Source: Acidobacteriota bacterium (lineage in GTDB: Bacteria > Acidobacteriota > Terriglobia > Acidiferrales > UBA7541). From it: a DNA stretch of 35,380 nt. Below are positions 16,114 through 24,721 of this stretch, piece after piece. Position numbers and translations under genes: made by a program. The stretch covers positions 2,240 to 37,619 of the forward strand of contig QHYP01000054.1 of assembly GCA_003224195.1 (NCBI GenBank). The letters are read 5' to 3'. How positions within the stretch are numbered: the first letter of the stretch is position 1; every line of letters begins with the position of its first letter. Below the pieces are notes generated by a model, which did not search any database, was not told where the DNA came from, and was given only the letters and a program-made list of their open reading frames with translations.

Positions 16114-17553
16114 TCAGCGGGCCGCGGCCTGCACTGCCGTGGCAGAATCATGGCGCCCGGCGAGCGCGCGGAGGTTCTCGCTGAGCGGCGGCAGATAGTC
16201 CTCCCAGCTCCACACGCCCGTGCGAAGAGGAAATTCCGGATATTGACGCCGCACCGCTTCTTCGAAAAGCAAACCCATTCGCGCCATCACTTTCAGATTG
16301 CGCACGACCGTGCGTGCGATCCCCTCGCGCACCGATTCCTGCTCCTCGCGCAACGTTTCCATCACCGACAGGAGTTTCGCTTCGAGGTCCGGCTCGTCTA
16401 CGGTGAGCAGCAGATGTTGGTGGCCGCGTTCATTCATCAAATTGCGGATGCGTTCGTCCATCGTGACGCCCGCCGACGCGACCAGCGCAGGCATCGAGGT
16501 CACGATGCCGTGATACCGCGACGACACCATCAGGGAGCAACACCGTAGAATGCTCACAAGCTGGAACATGTCGTAATCGCCCGAAGTAAACACAGGCGCG
16601 CCGGGGAGCCGCCTGGCCAGGTCACGGCACGCCCGCGCGTCCAGCCGCTCCATGGCCACGAGGATCGGGAACACGCGGTGGCGCTCGCCGAACGCCCCCG
16701 CGGCTTTGCCGAAACCGGAAATGTAGTGCTCGTATTTTCGGTCCACCTCGGGGCCGGATTCATGGAAGTAAACCGTGCGGTACTGACTTTCCTTGTACGC
16801 GCCGGTGGCGGCGCGTGCGAGGTACTTCGCGATGGACGCCTTTACTGGCCAGGCAAACGGATGGATTGGGCAGAGCGCCAGGATGGGCGTCCGCTCATCC
16901 CAGCCCGCTTGGCGCAGCGCTCTGCGCCCATACTCGGGCGGGTGCGGGTCAAAGGTCCACGCCGTATCCGTTCCGAGCTCGGTATGAATGCCGAGTTGGC
17001 TCAACAGTGTCTGCGACTCCGGATTTCGCGTGATGACCAGCGAATCCCGGACGTAACGCCCGCACATCCGCTCGATGAGGCCGTCCATTTGGCCGGCCTC
17101 GGCGCCATAGCCGATCGACAGCTTGTTTTCCGCCGACGCCAGACCCAGCGAGCCGATCATCATGGTCGTCAGCGCGTTGGCGAATTTGCTCTTGAACATC
17201 GAGCCTTCGCACGCAATCACGCCGTGGTTCTGCCGCACTTCGCGGAAAAGGAAAGGAGGATAAACGTCGGGCAGATGCACTTGCTGCGTCCCCTCGAAGT
17301 AACCGCGTGTGCGGTCGAAGTTCTGCGTCATCACGCTGAACGCGACATTCTCTCCGCCGAGCACATGGCGAATCTGACGGATCATCTCCTGCACGCGCAC
17401 ATCGGAGCCGGTATTGCGCGTCCCGTTGTAGCCCGCAAAGAGCAGCTTCAGCTTTTCGCCCGATCGCCAACCGCGGCCGAGACCGAGCATCCAGCCGATG
17501 CGCCTAATCTCGATCAGAGCGCTGACGCAGGCCACGAGGAGAAAATCGGTCAT
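16114..17553 (-). CDS. Polysaccharide pyruvyl transferase-like protein (CsaB/WcaK type)
   Basis: The product is 479 residues. The opening of the core domain, LLFAGYNGTRNTGSDVRVQ, is characteristic of the family, whose members add pyruvate ketals to sugars of cell-wall or extracellular polymers. Later segments also fit: TEIGTDTAWTF-like wording around ELGTDTAWTFDP, CPIHPFAWPV, FTSGDYDMFQLVSILRCC and VSSRYHGIVTSM, where the SRYH motif is the family's most conserved C-terminal site. The N-terminus has a hydrophobic stretch. It overlaps the reductase gene upstream by four bases. Its presence in a lipid operon is unusual. It may act on a lipid-linked sugar head group or on another substrate; this is inference. 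Confidence 0.8.
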   Translation of the reverse strand: MTDFLLVACVSALIEIRRIGWMLGLGRGWRSGEKLKLLFAGYNGTRNTGSDVRVQEMIRQIRHVLGGENVAFSVMTQNFDRTRGYFEGTQQVHLPDVYPPFLFREVRQNHGVIACEGSMFKSKFANALTTMMIGSLGLASAENKLSIGYGAEAGQMDGLIERMCGRYVRDSLVITRNPESQTLLSQLGIHTELGTDTAWTFDPHPPEYGRRALRQAGWDERTPILALCPIHPFAWPVKASIAKYLARAATGAYKESQYRTVYFHESGPEVDRKYEHYISGFGKAAGAFGERHRVFPILVAMERLDARACRDLARRLPGAPVFTSGDYDMFQLVSILRCCSLMVSSRYHGIVTSMPALVASAGVTMDERIRNLMNERGHQHLLLTVDEPDLEAKLLSVMETLREEQESVREGIARTVVRNLKVMARMGLLFEEAVRRQYPEFPLRTGVWSWEDYLPPLSENLRALAGRHDSATAVQAAAR

Positions 17554-18704
17554 GCGCGCGCACCTTTTACGGCGACCGCTGCCGCCGGAGCCTTCTCCGG
17601 CCAGGGAACATACGGATATTCGAAATGATTCTTGCGGCTGAACTTCAGAAGGGGGTAGGCATACGTCGAGAACGGCGCGGGCGTCTCGCCCAATTCCGCG
17701 ACGATGCGAGAATTGTCAAAAGCGGTATTCCAGACCAGGTACGGCCAGAATACTTTGAGCAGCGAAGCGCCATAGCCCACTGCCCCGTGGCGGCGCGAGA
17801 GCCAGTGCACGAGTGAAGCGAAGGGCCGCCTGAGCGCAGGCCAATAGAGAGGCCGGCGCCAGCCTGCGGCTGCGGCAAGCGCATCCGTCATTTCCCGATA
17901 GGTTTGCGAGGCAGTCCCCGAAGAAAGATGATAGATCTCGTGCGCGCGTACCTCCTTCTGGTGGATGGTTACGATCGCCTTTCCGACGTAGTTCGCCGGA
18001 ACTATGTCGATCTTATCTTCCGGGCGCAGAGGCAGCACAGGAAGACTGGCCAGCACGTCGAACGCGCGGACCATGTCGAACTGCGTGGTTTCCGGCCGGC
18101 GGCTGTCGCCCAACACGATTGCCGGCCGGAAGATGGTGCGGGGCACGTCCGGCAGTAGCTGCCGCACCATGTGCTCCGAGAATTTCTTGGTGCGCGCGTA
18201 CGGATCGAAGTCGGAGAGCGTCCAGTCGATGGCCTCATCTTCTTGCACAACGGCGTCCTGCCGCTTGCCGGCCACCGCCACTGTGCTGACGTGGCTGTAC
18301 CGCCGCAGGCCGTGCCGGTTCTGCGCGTGGCGGGCGAGCTGGATGACCTCGAGCGACCCGCGCAGATTTACGTTCAAGCACTGCTTTTCCGATTTTCGGT
18401 TGAGCGAAGCCGCGCAATGGATCAGCGAATCGGTTGTATCCACGAGAGTGTGGTATTCCCCGTCTTCCAACCCAAAGCGCTCGCACGTCAAGTCGCCGCG
18501 GTAAATGTGCACGCGCGTCTGCAAATGCTCGATGAATTCCGGAAACCCGAAATGAAGTTGCAGCGACTGCCACAGGCGTCTCTCCGCCTCCTCGAGCGTA
18601 TGCGCGCGCACAAGAAGGTTCAGGGTATCGCGGGAGTCCCGCAAAAGGCCGGCGACGATGTAGCTGCCGATGTAGCCCGTCGATCCGGTTACGAAGATCG
18701 CCAT
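17550..18704 (-). CDS. NAD(P)-binding reductase of the thioester/fatty-acyl reductase (NAD_binding_4) type
   Basis: From ATG 18704 the product is 384 residues. A glycine-rich cofactor motif GSTGYIG lies at 7-13. The catalytic YxxxK is Y169-ARTK173, preceded by HVSTVAVAG. IFRPAIVLGD and the loop IDIVPANYVGKAI match fatty-acyl reductase and carboxylic acid reductase R-domains rather than sugar epimerases. It could reduce an acyl thioester to aldehyde or an aldehyde/ketone to alcohol. It overlaps the stop of the large reductase gene upstream by 16 bases and the pyruvyl transferase-like gene downstream by four. A longer frame to 18821 lies inside the upstream gene and was rejected. Confidence 0.85.
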   Translation of the reverse strand: MAIFVTGSTGYIGSYIVAGLLRDSRDTLNLLVRAHTLEEAERRLWQSLQLHFGFPEFIEHLQTRVHIYRGDLTCERFGLEDGEYHTLVDTTDSLIHCAASLNRKSEKQCLNVNLRGSLEVIQLARHAQNRHGLRRYSHVSTVAVAGKRQDAVVQEDEAIDWTLSDFDPYARTKKFSEHMVRQLLPDVPRTIFRPAIVLGDSRRPETTQFDMVRAFDVLASLPVLPLRPEDKIDIVPANYVGKAIVTIHQKEVRAHEIYHLSSGTASQTYREMTDALAAAAGWRRPLYWPALRRPFASLVHWLSRRHGAVGYGASLLKVFWPYLVWNTAFDNSRIVAELGETPAPFSTYAYPLLKFSRKNHFEYPYVPWPEKAPAAAVAVKGARA

Positions 18705-21061
18705 AGCGGGTCGGAGTGCGGCGAAGACGACGCTGCGGACGCGCCGACGGCTTCCCCGTTCCAGTCGAGCGCGCGCGGCACCCGTGGTTCGAGCGAGCGC
18801 CCCTCCATGAGCGGATAGCACCAGCGCCGCAGCGCCGGAATATGGATGTTAATCCAGTAGTCCCACCAGTCAATACTTTCCGGGTCGAAACCAAACCGTT
18901 CGCGCTCCTCCGGCAGAAGCGCCGCCGAAAGCAGCCGCGCGTTCTCGCATTCGAAGATATGTTCGTTAAGCAGAATGAACGGCTCGTACAGCTCGATGAG
19001 TTTTTCGATGCGTATGAGGTCGCGCTCCTGCTTCGCCAGCGGTGGCTTCTTCAGCCGCAGTGACGCAGCCACGCGATTGATCCCCGAGACGAAAGCTTTC
19101 TGCATGGGCACCGAAAGCCGCTCATAGCGCTGCTTCGAAACAGGGATGCTTTCGAGTTTCACCTTTAGCCAGCGGTCGATTCCCTGTTGCGAACGATAGT
19201 GCTTGCGGTGCGCCAAGCCGGTCAGCTCGATCGAGCGCCCCATGTCGCATGGGTTGATTGCCGAAGTTGCGAGCTGATAGAGCCGCGCGTGGCGCCGGGT
19301 CACGACCGCGGCGGCAATCAGCGTCATCCCGCGGCAGACCATGTCCACCGGAATCACGTCGAGGCACTTGCGCTCGTTCGAGGGCAACTGGCGGAAGTTT
19401 GTCCCGAGCAGGTAGGACAATGGCCCCGAAGTGTTGATGCCTTCGTTCCAGCCGGGAAATGGTGAACGCATGGAGCTTTCGACAATCGCGGGCCGCACAA
19501 TGGCAATGGGCAGGCTGCGCCCGCGCCGAGCCAGAATGGATTCGCCGAGGCTTTTTGTAAACGTGTAGGTATTGGGCCAGCCGAGGTACTGCGCGCGCCG
19601 CAGGCCCACGCGCGCCAGGCGGTTTCGCACCCAGCGCGCCCGGTTGCGCCGCATCACTCCGTCCAGCTCTCCGGCGGATGCTGCCGATGCGTCGCCCTTG
19701 CGCCCAAGCGCCTGGCGTCGCAGCGCCGCTTCGAGCTCAGCACCTTTGCCTCGCTCTTCCACGCGCCGGATGGTTTCCCGCAGGGATTCGATTTCGCGCT
19801 CGGCGTCAAACGTCGGATCGCCCGCAGGATTGTAGTTTTCCTGCAACTCCTCGGATACGCGCCCATCCCGCGCTCCAGCCACGTAGCAAGTGGAAAGATG
19901 CATCAAACCGGCGTGGTCGCAGTCTTGGAGAAATTCGAGAAGGTGGACCGCCGAATCGACATTCGATGAGAGGGCGTCGCGCAGATCGGGATTGAAATCG
20001 GTGAGCCCCGCGCTGTTCACAACGAGGTCGAGCGATGAGGCCAGGCGTCTCCGCGTGGCCTGATCGAGCCCCAAACCCGGCTGGCTGACGTCACCTTCTA
20101 CGACCTCGATCTTCCTTCGCAGGAACGCACCGAAGCGCTCGCCGTGAGTCTCGTATAGCCGGTCGAACGCGGGCGATTCCTCGGCGATTTTTTCGAAGCG
20201 TCTCTGCGCGGGAGTTGCGCGACTGCGCCGCAGGAGCAGCGTGATCTTGCCAATCTCCGGAAGGTCCTCCAGCAACTGCACCAGCCAGACTTTCCCGATA
20301 AACCCGCTGACGCCGACGAGCAGGATGTGCTTCCCCGCAAGCGTTTCGCGGACGCGCAGCTCACCGGTATGCGGCCTACCGTCAAAAAAAACTACGGGGC
20401 GATCCGGAGCGCGAGGGCAGCGCGCGGTTGCGTGAATCGCGGCCTCCAGACGATGCGGTTGACCGTTCCAGCCAAGCTGTCCAAGCAGTTTCCCTCGCTC
20501 GATCCGGCCATCCGTCGCCCCGCTGGCGAGCCACGCCAAGGGCCCTCGCGGGCGCACGACCGGATCAAGCAGCCGGCCGGTCGCGCGGCCATTTCGAAAT
20601 TCCAGGCGATTTGCGGCCAGCCATTCCGCGCCGAAGTGGTGCGCCAGCGGCCGCATCACGTGGTCGACGCCCTGGCTCACCAGAACGATTCGCTGTCCCT
20701 GCCGCACCGCCTCGCAGAGTTTTTCAGAAGCGCTGCGGCGAAGTTGCGGCCGCAGGACGTATTGGAAATACTCTTCGCCGAGCAGCTCCAGGCGGTCGCG
20801 GCTAACGCCGCGCAGAAGGGTGTGCAGCAAACGCGTGGCAAATTGGCGGCCGCTGGCGTAGGCGAAGGGTCGCACCAGCGCCATCGCCGCCATCCCCGCG
20901 CGGCGGGCCCAGCGTTCGGCAAAACTCTGCGCGTTCCAGGTGAAATAGCCGACCGACCGAAGTGCGCCCAGCTCGAGCAGGCTCCCTTCGACGCGCCAGA
21001 ATACGAACTCGCGCGTGTCCGCGGCAAGCTGACCCCGCACCGGATTGGCTGGCTCAGACAT
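18689..21061 (-). CDS. Fusion of a degenerate HAD domain and a fatty acyl-CoA reductase
   Basis: The product is 790 residues. Residues 15-235 resemble a SerB-like (HAD-IB) phosphatase fold, with RIVLVSQGVDHVMRPLA and NRLEFRNGRATGRLL. However, the nucleophile motif DxDGT reads RVEGS (23-27) and no GDSxxD motif is visible. Residues 242-600 are a fatty-acyl reductase domain. It has GVSGFIG (250-256) for NADPH, an HLSTCYVAG strand and the catalytic Y499-xxx-K503 (TYTFTKSLGES). An inserted charged helix of about 80 residues precedes the catalytic Tyr. The C-terminal 150 residues fit the 'sterile' domain of alcohol-forming reductases. It should reduce an acyl thioester to fatty aldehyde or alcohol. 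It is the first gene of the nine-gene operon. Confidence 0.88.
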   Translation of the reverse strand: MSEPANPVRGQLAADTREFVFWRVEGSLLELGALRSVGYFTWNAQSFAERWARRAGMAAMALVRPFAYASGRQFATRLLHTLLRGVSRDRLELLGEEYFQYVLRPQLRRSASEKLCEAVRQGQRIVLVSQGVDHVMRPLAHHFGAEWLAANRLEFRNGRATGRLLDPVVRPRGPLAWLASGATDGRIERGKLLGQLGWNGQPHRLEAAIHATARCPRAPDRPVVFFDGRPHTGELRVRETLAGKHILLVGVSGFIGKVWLVQLLEDLPEIGKITLLLRRSRATPAQRRFEKIAEESPAFDRLYETHGERFGAFLRRKIEVVEGDVSQPGLGLDQATRRRLASSLDLVVNSAGLTDFNPDLRDALSSNVDSAVHLLEFLQDCDHAGLMHLSTCYVAGARDGRVSEELQENYNPAGDPTFDAEREIESLRETIRRVEERGKGAELEAALRRQALGRKGDASAASAGELDGVMRRNRARWVRNRLARVGLRRAQYLGWPNTYTFTKSLGESILARRGRSLPIAIVRPAIVESSMRSPFPGWNEGINTSGPLSYLLGTNFRQLPSNERKCLDVIPVDMVCRGMTLIAAAVVTRRHARLYQLATSAINPCDMGRSIELTGLAHRKHYRSQQGIDRWLKVKLESIPVSKQRYERLSVPMQKAFVSGINRVAASLRLKKPPLAKQERDLIRIEKLIELYEPFILLNEHIFECENARLLSAALLPEERERFGFDPESIDWWDYWINIHIPALRRWCYPLMEGRSLEPRVPRALDWNGEAVGASAASSSPHSDPLWRSS

Positions 21062-21335
21062 TCAAAAAATCGGCTCGTGACAGACGAAAGTGAAATTCAA
21101 CCCTTGGCGACGCACCGCTACTGGAAAAGACGCAGCTTCGACCTTGACCGGCCGCTCGTTGTGCTTGGGATCGTGACCTCGACAGGGACGGGCGTCCGAT
21201 CCTTTAGGAAGTGGAAAAGGTAGCATTCCGCGCAGCTTCCCGCAAGGCGGGCTGCGCACCCGCTCAACATCGGCGGACTACGGTCCGGGAGAGAGCCGGA
21301 GCTCCCTCCCACGCCCCCCAAAAGGCCCACCCCGG
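21062..21335. other. Intergenic region between leuB and the lipid operon
   Basis: This stretch of 274 bases must hold the end of the leu transcript and the promoter of the lipid operon, since all flanking genes are on the minus strand. I see TTGAAT in the right area (minus strand, about 21100), but no convincing -10 box and no T-tracted hairpin. The operon start ATG (21061) also lacks a clear ribosome binding site. Confidence 0.3.
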
Positions 21336-22445
21336 TTATACGCCCCAGCCGTAACGGCCGGCGTGTTCGAGGGTGAGCTGCATCTCCTGCCGAAGGATTT
21401 CGGCGAAGTGTGATGTGCCGACGACGCGCCCGGCCGGCTCCGCAATATCCGGCGTGCGGTAGCCCGCGGCCAAGACGCGCTCGAGCGAGCGCTCGATCCA
21501 GTCCGCCTCGATCCCCAGACCGAAAGTGTCGCGGAGCATCATCGCCACGCTAAGGATTGCGCCGATGGGATTCGCCGCCTCTTTTCCTGCAAGCTGCGGC
21601 GCCGAGCCGTGGATCGGCTCGAACAGCGGCGTGCCCGTGCCGAAACTGGCCGAAGGTAGCAACCCAATCGAGCCCACCAGCGCTGCGGCCTCGTCGCTCA
21701 GGATGTCCCCGAACATGTTCGACGTGAGGATCACGTCGAACTGCTCCGGCCGCAGCACCAACTGCATCGCCGCGTTGTCCACATACAGGTGCTCAAGCCG
21801 CACCGACGGATAAAGCTGGCTCATGGACGTTACCGTCCGCCGCCAGAGCTGCGAGCTGATGAGCACGTTCGCCTTGTCCACCGAAGTGAGGCGCCGGGAG
21901 CGATTTTCTGCGCGCGCGTAAGCGAACGCGGCGATTCGCTCGACCTCCGGTGTCGAGTACGATTCCGTGTCGAATGCCCGCTCACCGCCGCTGATCTGCT
22001 GACTGCCGCGCTCACCGAAATACATTCCTCCGGCCAGCTCGCGCACAATCTCGATGTCCAACCCCCCGAGCCGGTCGTGCTTGAGCGGCGAAATGGCGCG
22101 CAGCGGCTGGTGCAAGCGCACGGGTCTCACATTCACGTACAAGCCGAGCTCCTGCCGCAACGCCAGCAAGCCACTCTCGGGCCGGTTCCCGACCGGCTGC
22201 GCATCCCATCGGGGCCCGCCCACGGCGCCGAGCAGCACGGCATTCGCCTTCTGGCAGGCCTCCAGAGTCTCGGCAGGCAGCGGCACGCCCTTTGCGTCGA
22301 TGGCCGCGCCGCCGAGCGGATATTCCGGAAGATCGAAGTGATGCCCGAACTCGTGCGCGCACTCGCGGAGGATGCCCGCAGCGGCGCGGATTACCTCCGG
22401 TCCAATGCCGTCTCCCGGCAGCATCACAATGATTTTCTTCAACAT
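21336..22445 (-). CDS. leuB: 3-isopropylmalate dehydrogenase
   Basis: The product is 369 residues, a normal LeuB length. It opens with IIVMLPGDGIGPEVI. The substrate region includes VLLGAVGGPRWD and SGLLALRQELGLYVNVRPV, the LeuB pattern rather than isocitrate dehydrogenase. Later come LTSNMFGDILSDEAA with the Mg2+-binding aspartates and FEPIHGSAPQLAGKEAANP for NAD. It oxidises and decarboxylates 3-isopropylmalate in leucine synthesis in the cytosol. It follows leuA by 94 bases on the same strand. leuC and leuD are not in the window. Confidence 0.95.
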   Translation of the reverse strand: MLKKIIVMLPGDGIGPEVIRAAAGILRECAHEFGHHFDLPEYPLGGAAIDAKGVPLPAETLEACQKANAVLLGAVGGPRWDAQPVGNRPESGLLALRQELGLYVNVRPVRLHQPLRAISPLKHDRLGGLDIEIVRELAGGMYFGERGSQQISGGERAFDTESYSTPEVERIAAFAYARAENRSRRLTSVDKANVLISSQLWRRTVTSMSQLYPSVRLEHLYVDNAAMQLVLRPEQFDVILTSNMFGDILSDEAAALVGSIGLLPSASFGTGTPLFEPIHGSAPQLAGKEAANPIGAILSVAMMLRDTFGLGIEADWIERSLERVLAAGYRTPDIAEPAGRVVGTSHFAEILRQEMQLTLEHAGRYGWGV

Positions 22446-22539
22446 CGTCGCGAAGATTCTCCTCGGGCCTCTCCCGGCCGCACAGGCCCGGCGGCTGTCA
22501 CCGGCAATTGCGCTCGGGTGGGGGGGTCGCGGCCAGGCG

Positions 22540-23730
22540 TCAGGCCGCGGGGGAAGCCGTCTGTGCGACGGCGGGCCGGCGGCGCATCACCTCGTGCGCA
22601 ATCGACACCACGTCGCGCGTGCGCACCTGTTTCGCTTGGTCGGCAAGCGCCGTGACGCGCCGGTAGCATTCTGCCAGCTCCGTGTCATTCGGCTCATACC
22701 CCAAGTCACGGAGAGTCACCCGCAGCGCGTTGCGCCCTGAATGTTTCCCGAGCACCAGCGAGCGCGACGGCACCCCGACGGTCTGCGGCGAAATGATCTC
22801 GTACGTGAGCGGATTCTTGATAATCCCATCCTGGTGAATCCCGGCTTCATGGGCGAACGCGTTTGAGCCGACAACAGCTTTGTTCGGCACCACCTGGATT
22901 CCCGTGATTTCCGAAAGCAGCCGGCTCGTGGGGAAAATCTCGTTCAGGTGAACGCCGGTGGTCACGCCAAAGCTTTCTTTGCGCACCGCCAACGCGACCA
23001 CAACTTCCTCCAGCGAAGCATTGCCCGCGCGTTCGCCGATTCCATTGATTGTGCATTCGATCTGCCGCACTCCCGCGCGGACCGCGGCCAGCGAATTGGC
23101 CGCCGCCAGACCCAGGTCGTCGTGGCAATGCGCGCTCAGGGTTATCCCCGGCGGGTCGCCCAAGTATTCGCGCACGCGACGGAACATCTCGGCGTATTCC
23201 TCCGGCACGGCGTAACCCACGGTATCAGGTAAGTTCAACACGCTGGCGCCCGCATCAATGGCGACGCGGCAGACTCGGCACAAAAAGCCGATTTCCGTGC
23301 GCCCGGCATCCTCGGCGGAAAACTCCACCTCCGCAACGTGCTGCCGGCCGAGCCGCACCATGGAATCGATCGCCTCCAGGACCTGCTCGCGCGTCATATT
23401 CAGTTTTACCCGCATATGCAGGTCGGATGTCGCCAGAAACACGTGCAGCCGGGGTTCGGCGGCCGATTTGAGCGCCTCGATGGCCGCTCGCACGTCTTCT
23501 TTCTTGGCGCGGGCCAACGCCGCAATCGGGACGTCCCGCACCTCCTCTGCAACCTTACGAACTGCTTCCAGGTCTCCCTGCGATGCGATTGGAAAGCCCG
23601 CTTCGATGACGTCCACGCCGAGCGCAGCAAGCTGCCTCGCCATGCGCACCTTTTCCGCAGTGTTCATCGAGAAGCCGGGTGATTGTTCCCCGTCGCGAAG
23701 CGTGGTGTCGAAAATACGGACTGCGTCCAT
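22540..23730 (-). CDS. leuA: 2-isopropylmalate synthase, short form without the C-terminal regulatory domain
   Basis: The product is 396 residues. The catalytic TIM barrel is complete: FDTTLRDGEQSPGF (7-20), the metal-binding HCHDD (201-205) and GIGERAGN (230-237). GKHSGRNAL belongs to the linker after it. The sequence stops soon after this linker (near VVSIAHEV). Typical LeuA has about 510 residues and ends in a dimeric leucine-binding domain of about 130 residues; that domain is absent. It condenses acetyl-CoA with 2-oxoisovalerate if it is a true LeuA. Pairing with leuB favours that, though homocitrate or citramalate synthase cannot be excluded. AGGGGG before ATG 23730 is a good ribosome binding site. 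The gene is divergent from a LysR regulator. Confidence 0.88.
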   Translation of the reverse strand: MDAVRIFDTTLRDGEQSPGFSMNTAEKVRMARQLAALGVDVIEAGFPIASQGDLEAVRKVAEEVRDVPIAALARAKKEDVRAAIEALKSAAEPRLHVFLATSDLHMRVKLNMTREQVLEAIDSMVRLGRQHVAEVEFSAEDAGRTEIGFLCRVCRVAIDAGASVLNLPDTVGYAVPEEYAEMFRRVREYLGDPPGITLSAHCHDDLGLAAANSLAAVRAGVRQIECTINGIGERAGNASLEEVVVALAVRKESFGVTTGVHLNEIFPTSRLLSEITGIQVVPNKAVVGSNAFAHEAGIHQDGIIKNPLTYEIISPQTVGVPSRSLVLGKHSGRNALRVTLRDLGYEPNDTELAECYRRVTALADQAKQVRTRDVVSIAHEVMRRRPAVAQTASPAA

Positions 23731-23780
23731 GCGATCCCCCTTCCGGCAATGGTGCCAGCCGAATCGCCCTCCCGTCCAAT

Positions 23781-23815
23781 TTATCTTTATTCTACATTTG
23801 ATAATTCTGCCTTAT
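23781..23815. promoter_or_regulatory. LysR-type dyads in the leuA-regulator intergenic region
   Basis: Two dyads overlap in this AT-rich patch. ATAA-N7-TTAT (23801-23815) has the T-N11-A geometry of LysR-family sites. A wider pair TTATC (23781-23785) and GATAA (23800-23804) shares its centre half-site. They lie between the divergent leuA and LysR-type genes, where an autoregulating LysR protein normally binds. TATACT (23814-23819) may be the regulator's own -10 box. Confidence 0.45.
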
Positions 23816-23845
23816 ACTCACCCGGGCGGCGAACCGAGGTGCTTC

Positions 23846-24721
23846 GTGGATCTGGCGGAATTACAGGTTTTTCTGACCGTGGCGCGCGAGAGCAGTTTCT
23901 CCCGCGCCGCCGAAAAGCTGTACCGCACCCAGCCGGCCGTCAGTCTGACGATCCGAAAGCTCGAAGACTCGCTGGGCCAGCCGCTCTTCGTCCGGGGCGC
24001 CCGGCCGGTGCGGCTCACCGATGCGGGCAAGCTGCTCCAAGAGTACGCTGAGCGCCTGCTGAATCTTCGCGATGAGGTCCGCAAGGGCATCGCGGATCTT
24101 GAGGGCCTGGAGCGGGGCGAATTGTCGTTGGGCGTGAACGAGAGCTCGATTCACGCCCTGTTGCCGGCGCTGGCCCGCATTCGGCAGGAGCACCCAGGGG
24201 TCCAGGTGCGTGTTCATCGCGTCTTTTCCAGAGACATCCCGCACGAAGTGCTGAACTACCGCCTCGACCTTGGGGCCGTCTCTTTTGTTCCGCGCGAGCC
24301 GCAGCTTCAGGCCACGGAGATATTCCGCGACGAGCTGAGCCTGGTCGCGCCTCCCGACCACCCGCTCGCGCGCCGCCGCGTGGTGGAGCTTACCGAGTTG
24401 GCCAAGGAAGTTTTCGTCGCGCATATTGTCGAATCACCGTTCCGCCGGCGCGTCATCGAACTGTTTGCGCGCCACCGCACGCCGCTCAATATGCACATCG
24501 AGTTGCCGACCATTGAGAGCATCAAACGCTTTGTGCAAATGGGCATGGGTGTTGCGATCATTCCGCGCATATGCGTGCGCTGGGAGCTTGAACGCGGCGA
24601 CCTGGCCGAAGTGAAGGTCAAGCAGTTGGCTATACCGCGCCATCTGTATCTGATCGTGCGCCGCGGGGCGCGGCTGCCGCATGTCGCATCGGAATTCGTC
24701 CGCCTCCTGAAAGAAAACTGA
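23846..24721 (+). CDS. LysR-family transcriptional regulator
   Basis: The product is 291 residues from GTG 23846, preceded by GAGG. The winged helix-turn-helix is at the N-terminus: LQVFLTVARESSFSRAAEKL, then TQPAVSLTIRKLEDSLG and PLFVRG. The rest is a periplasmic-binding-protein-like effector domain with GVNESSIHALLPALARI, the DLGAVSF strand and VQMGMGVAIIPRI. It is divergent from leuA with dyads between them, so it probably controls leuA and itself; the effector is unknown. The frame stays open upstream to 23258 over leuA, but the extension has no family sequence and was rejected. Confidence 0.92.
   Translation: MDLAELQVFLTVARESSFSRAAEKLYRTQPAVSLTIRKLEDSLGQPLFVRGARPVRLTDAGKLLQEYAERLLNLRDEVRKGIADLEGLERGELSLGVNESSIHALLPALARIRQEHPGVQVRVHRVFSRDIPHEVLNYRLDLGAVSFVPREPQLQATEIFRDELSLVAPPDHPLARRRVVELTELAKEVFVAHIVESPFRRRVIELFARHRTPLNMHIELPTIESIKRFVQMGMGVAIIPRICVRWELERGDLAEVKVKQLAIPRHLYLIVRRGARLPHVASEFVRLLKEN

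Noticed and set aside
16678..17628. A 316-codon plus-strand reading frame
   Set aside because: It lies opposite the pyruvyl transferase-like gene, has no family-like motifs and has the Arg/His/Ala-rich composition typical of an antisense frame in GC-rich DNA.
23731..23845. A possible leucine attenuator or T-box upstream of leuA
   Set aside because: The leader is short, with no Leu-rich leader peptide and no terminator/antiterminator pair. LysR control explains the region better.
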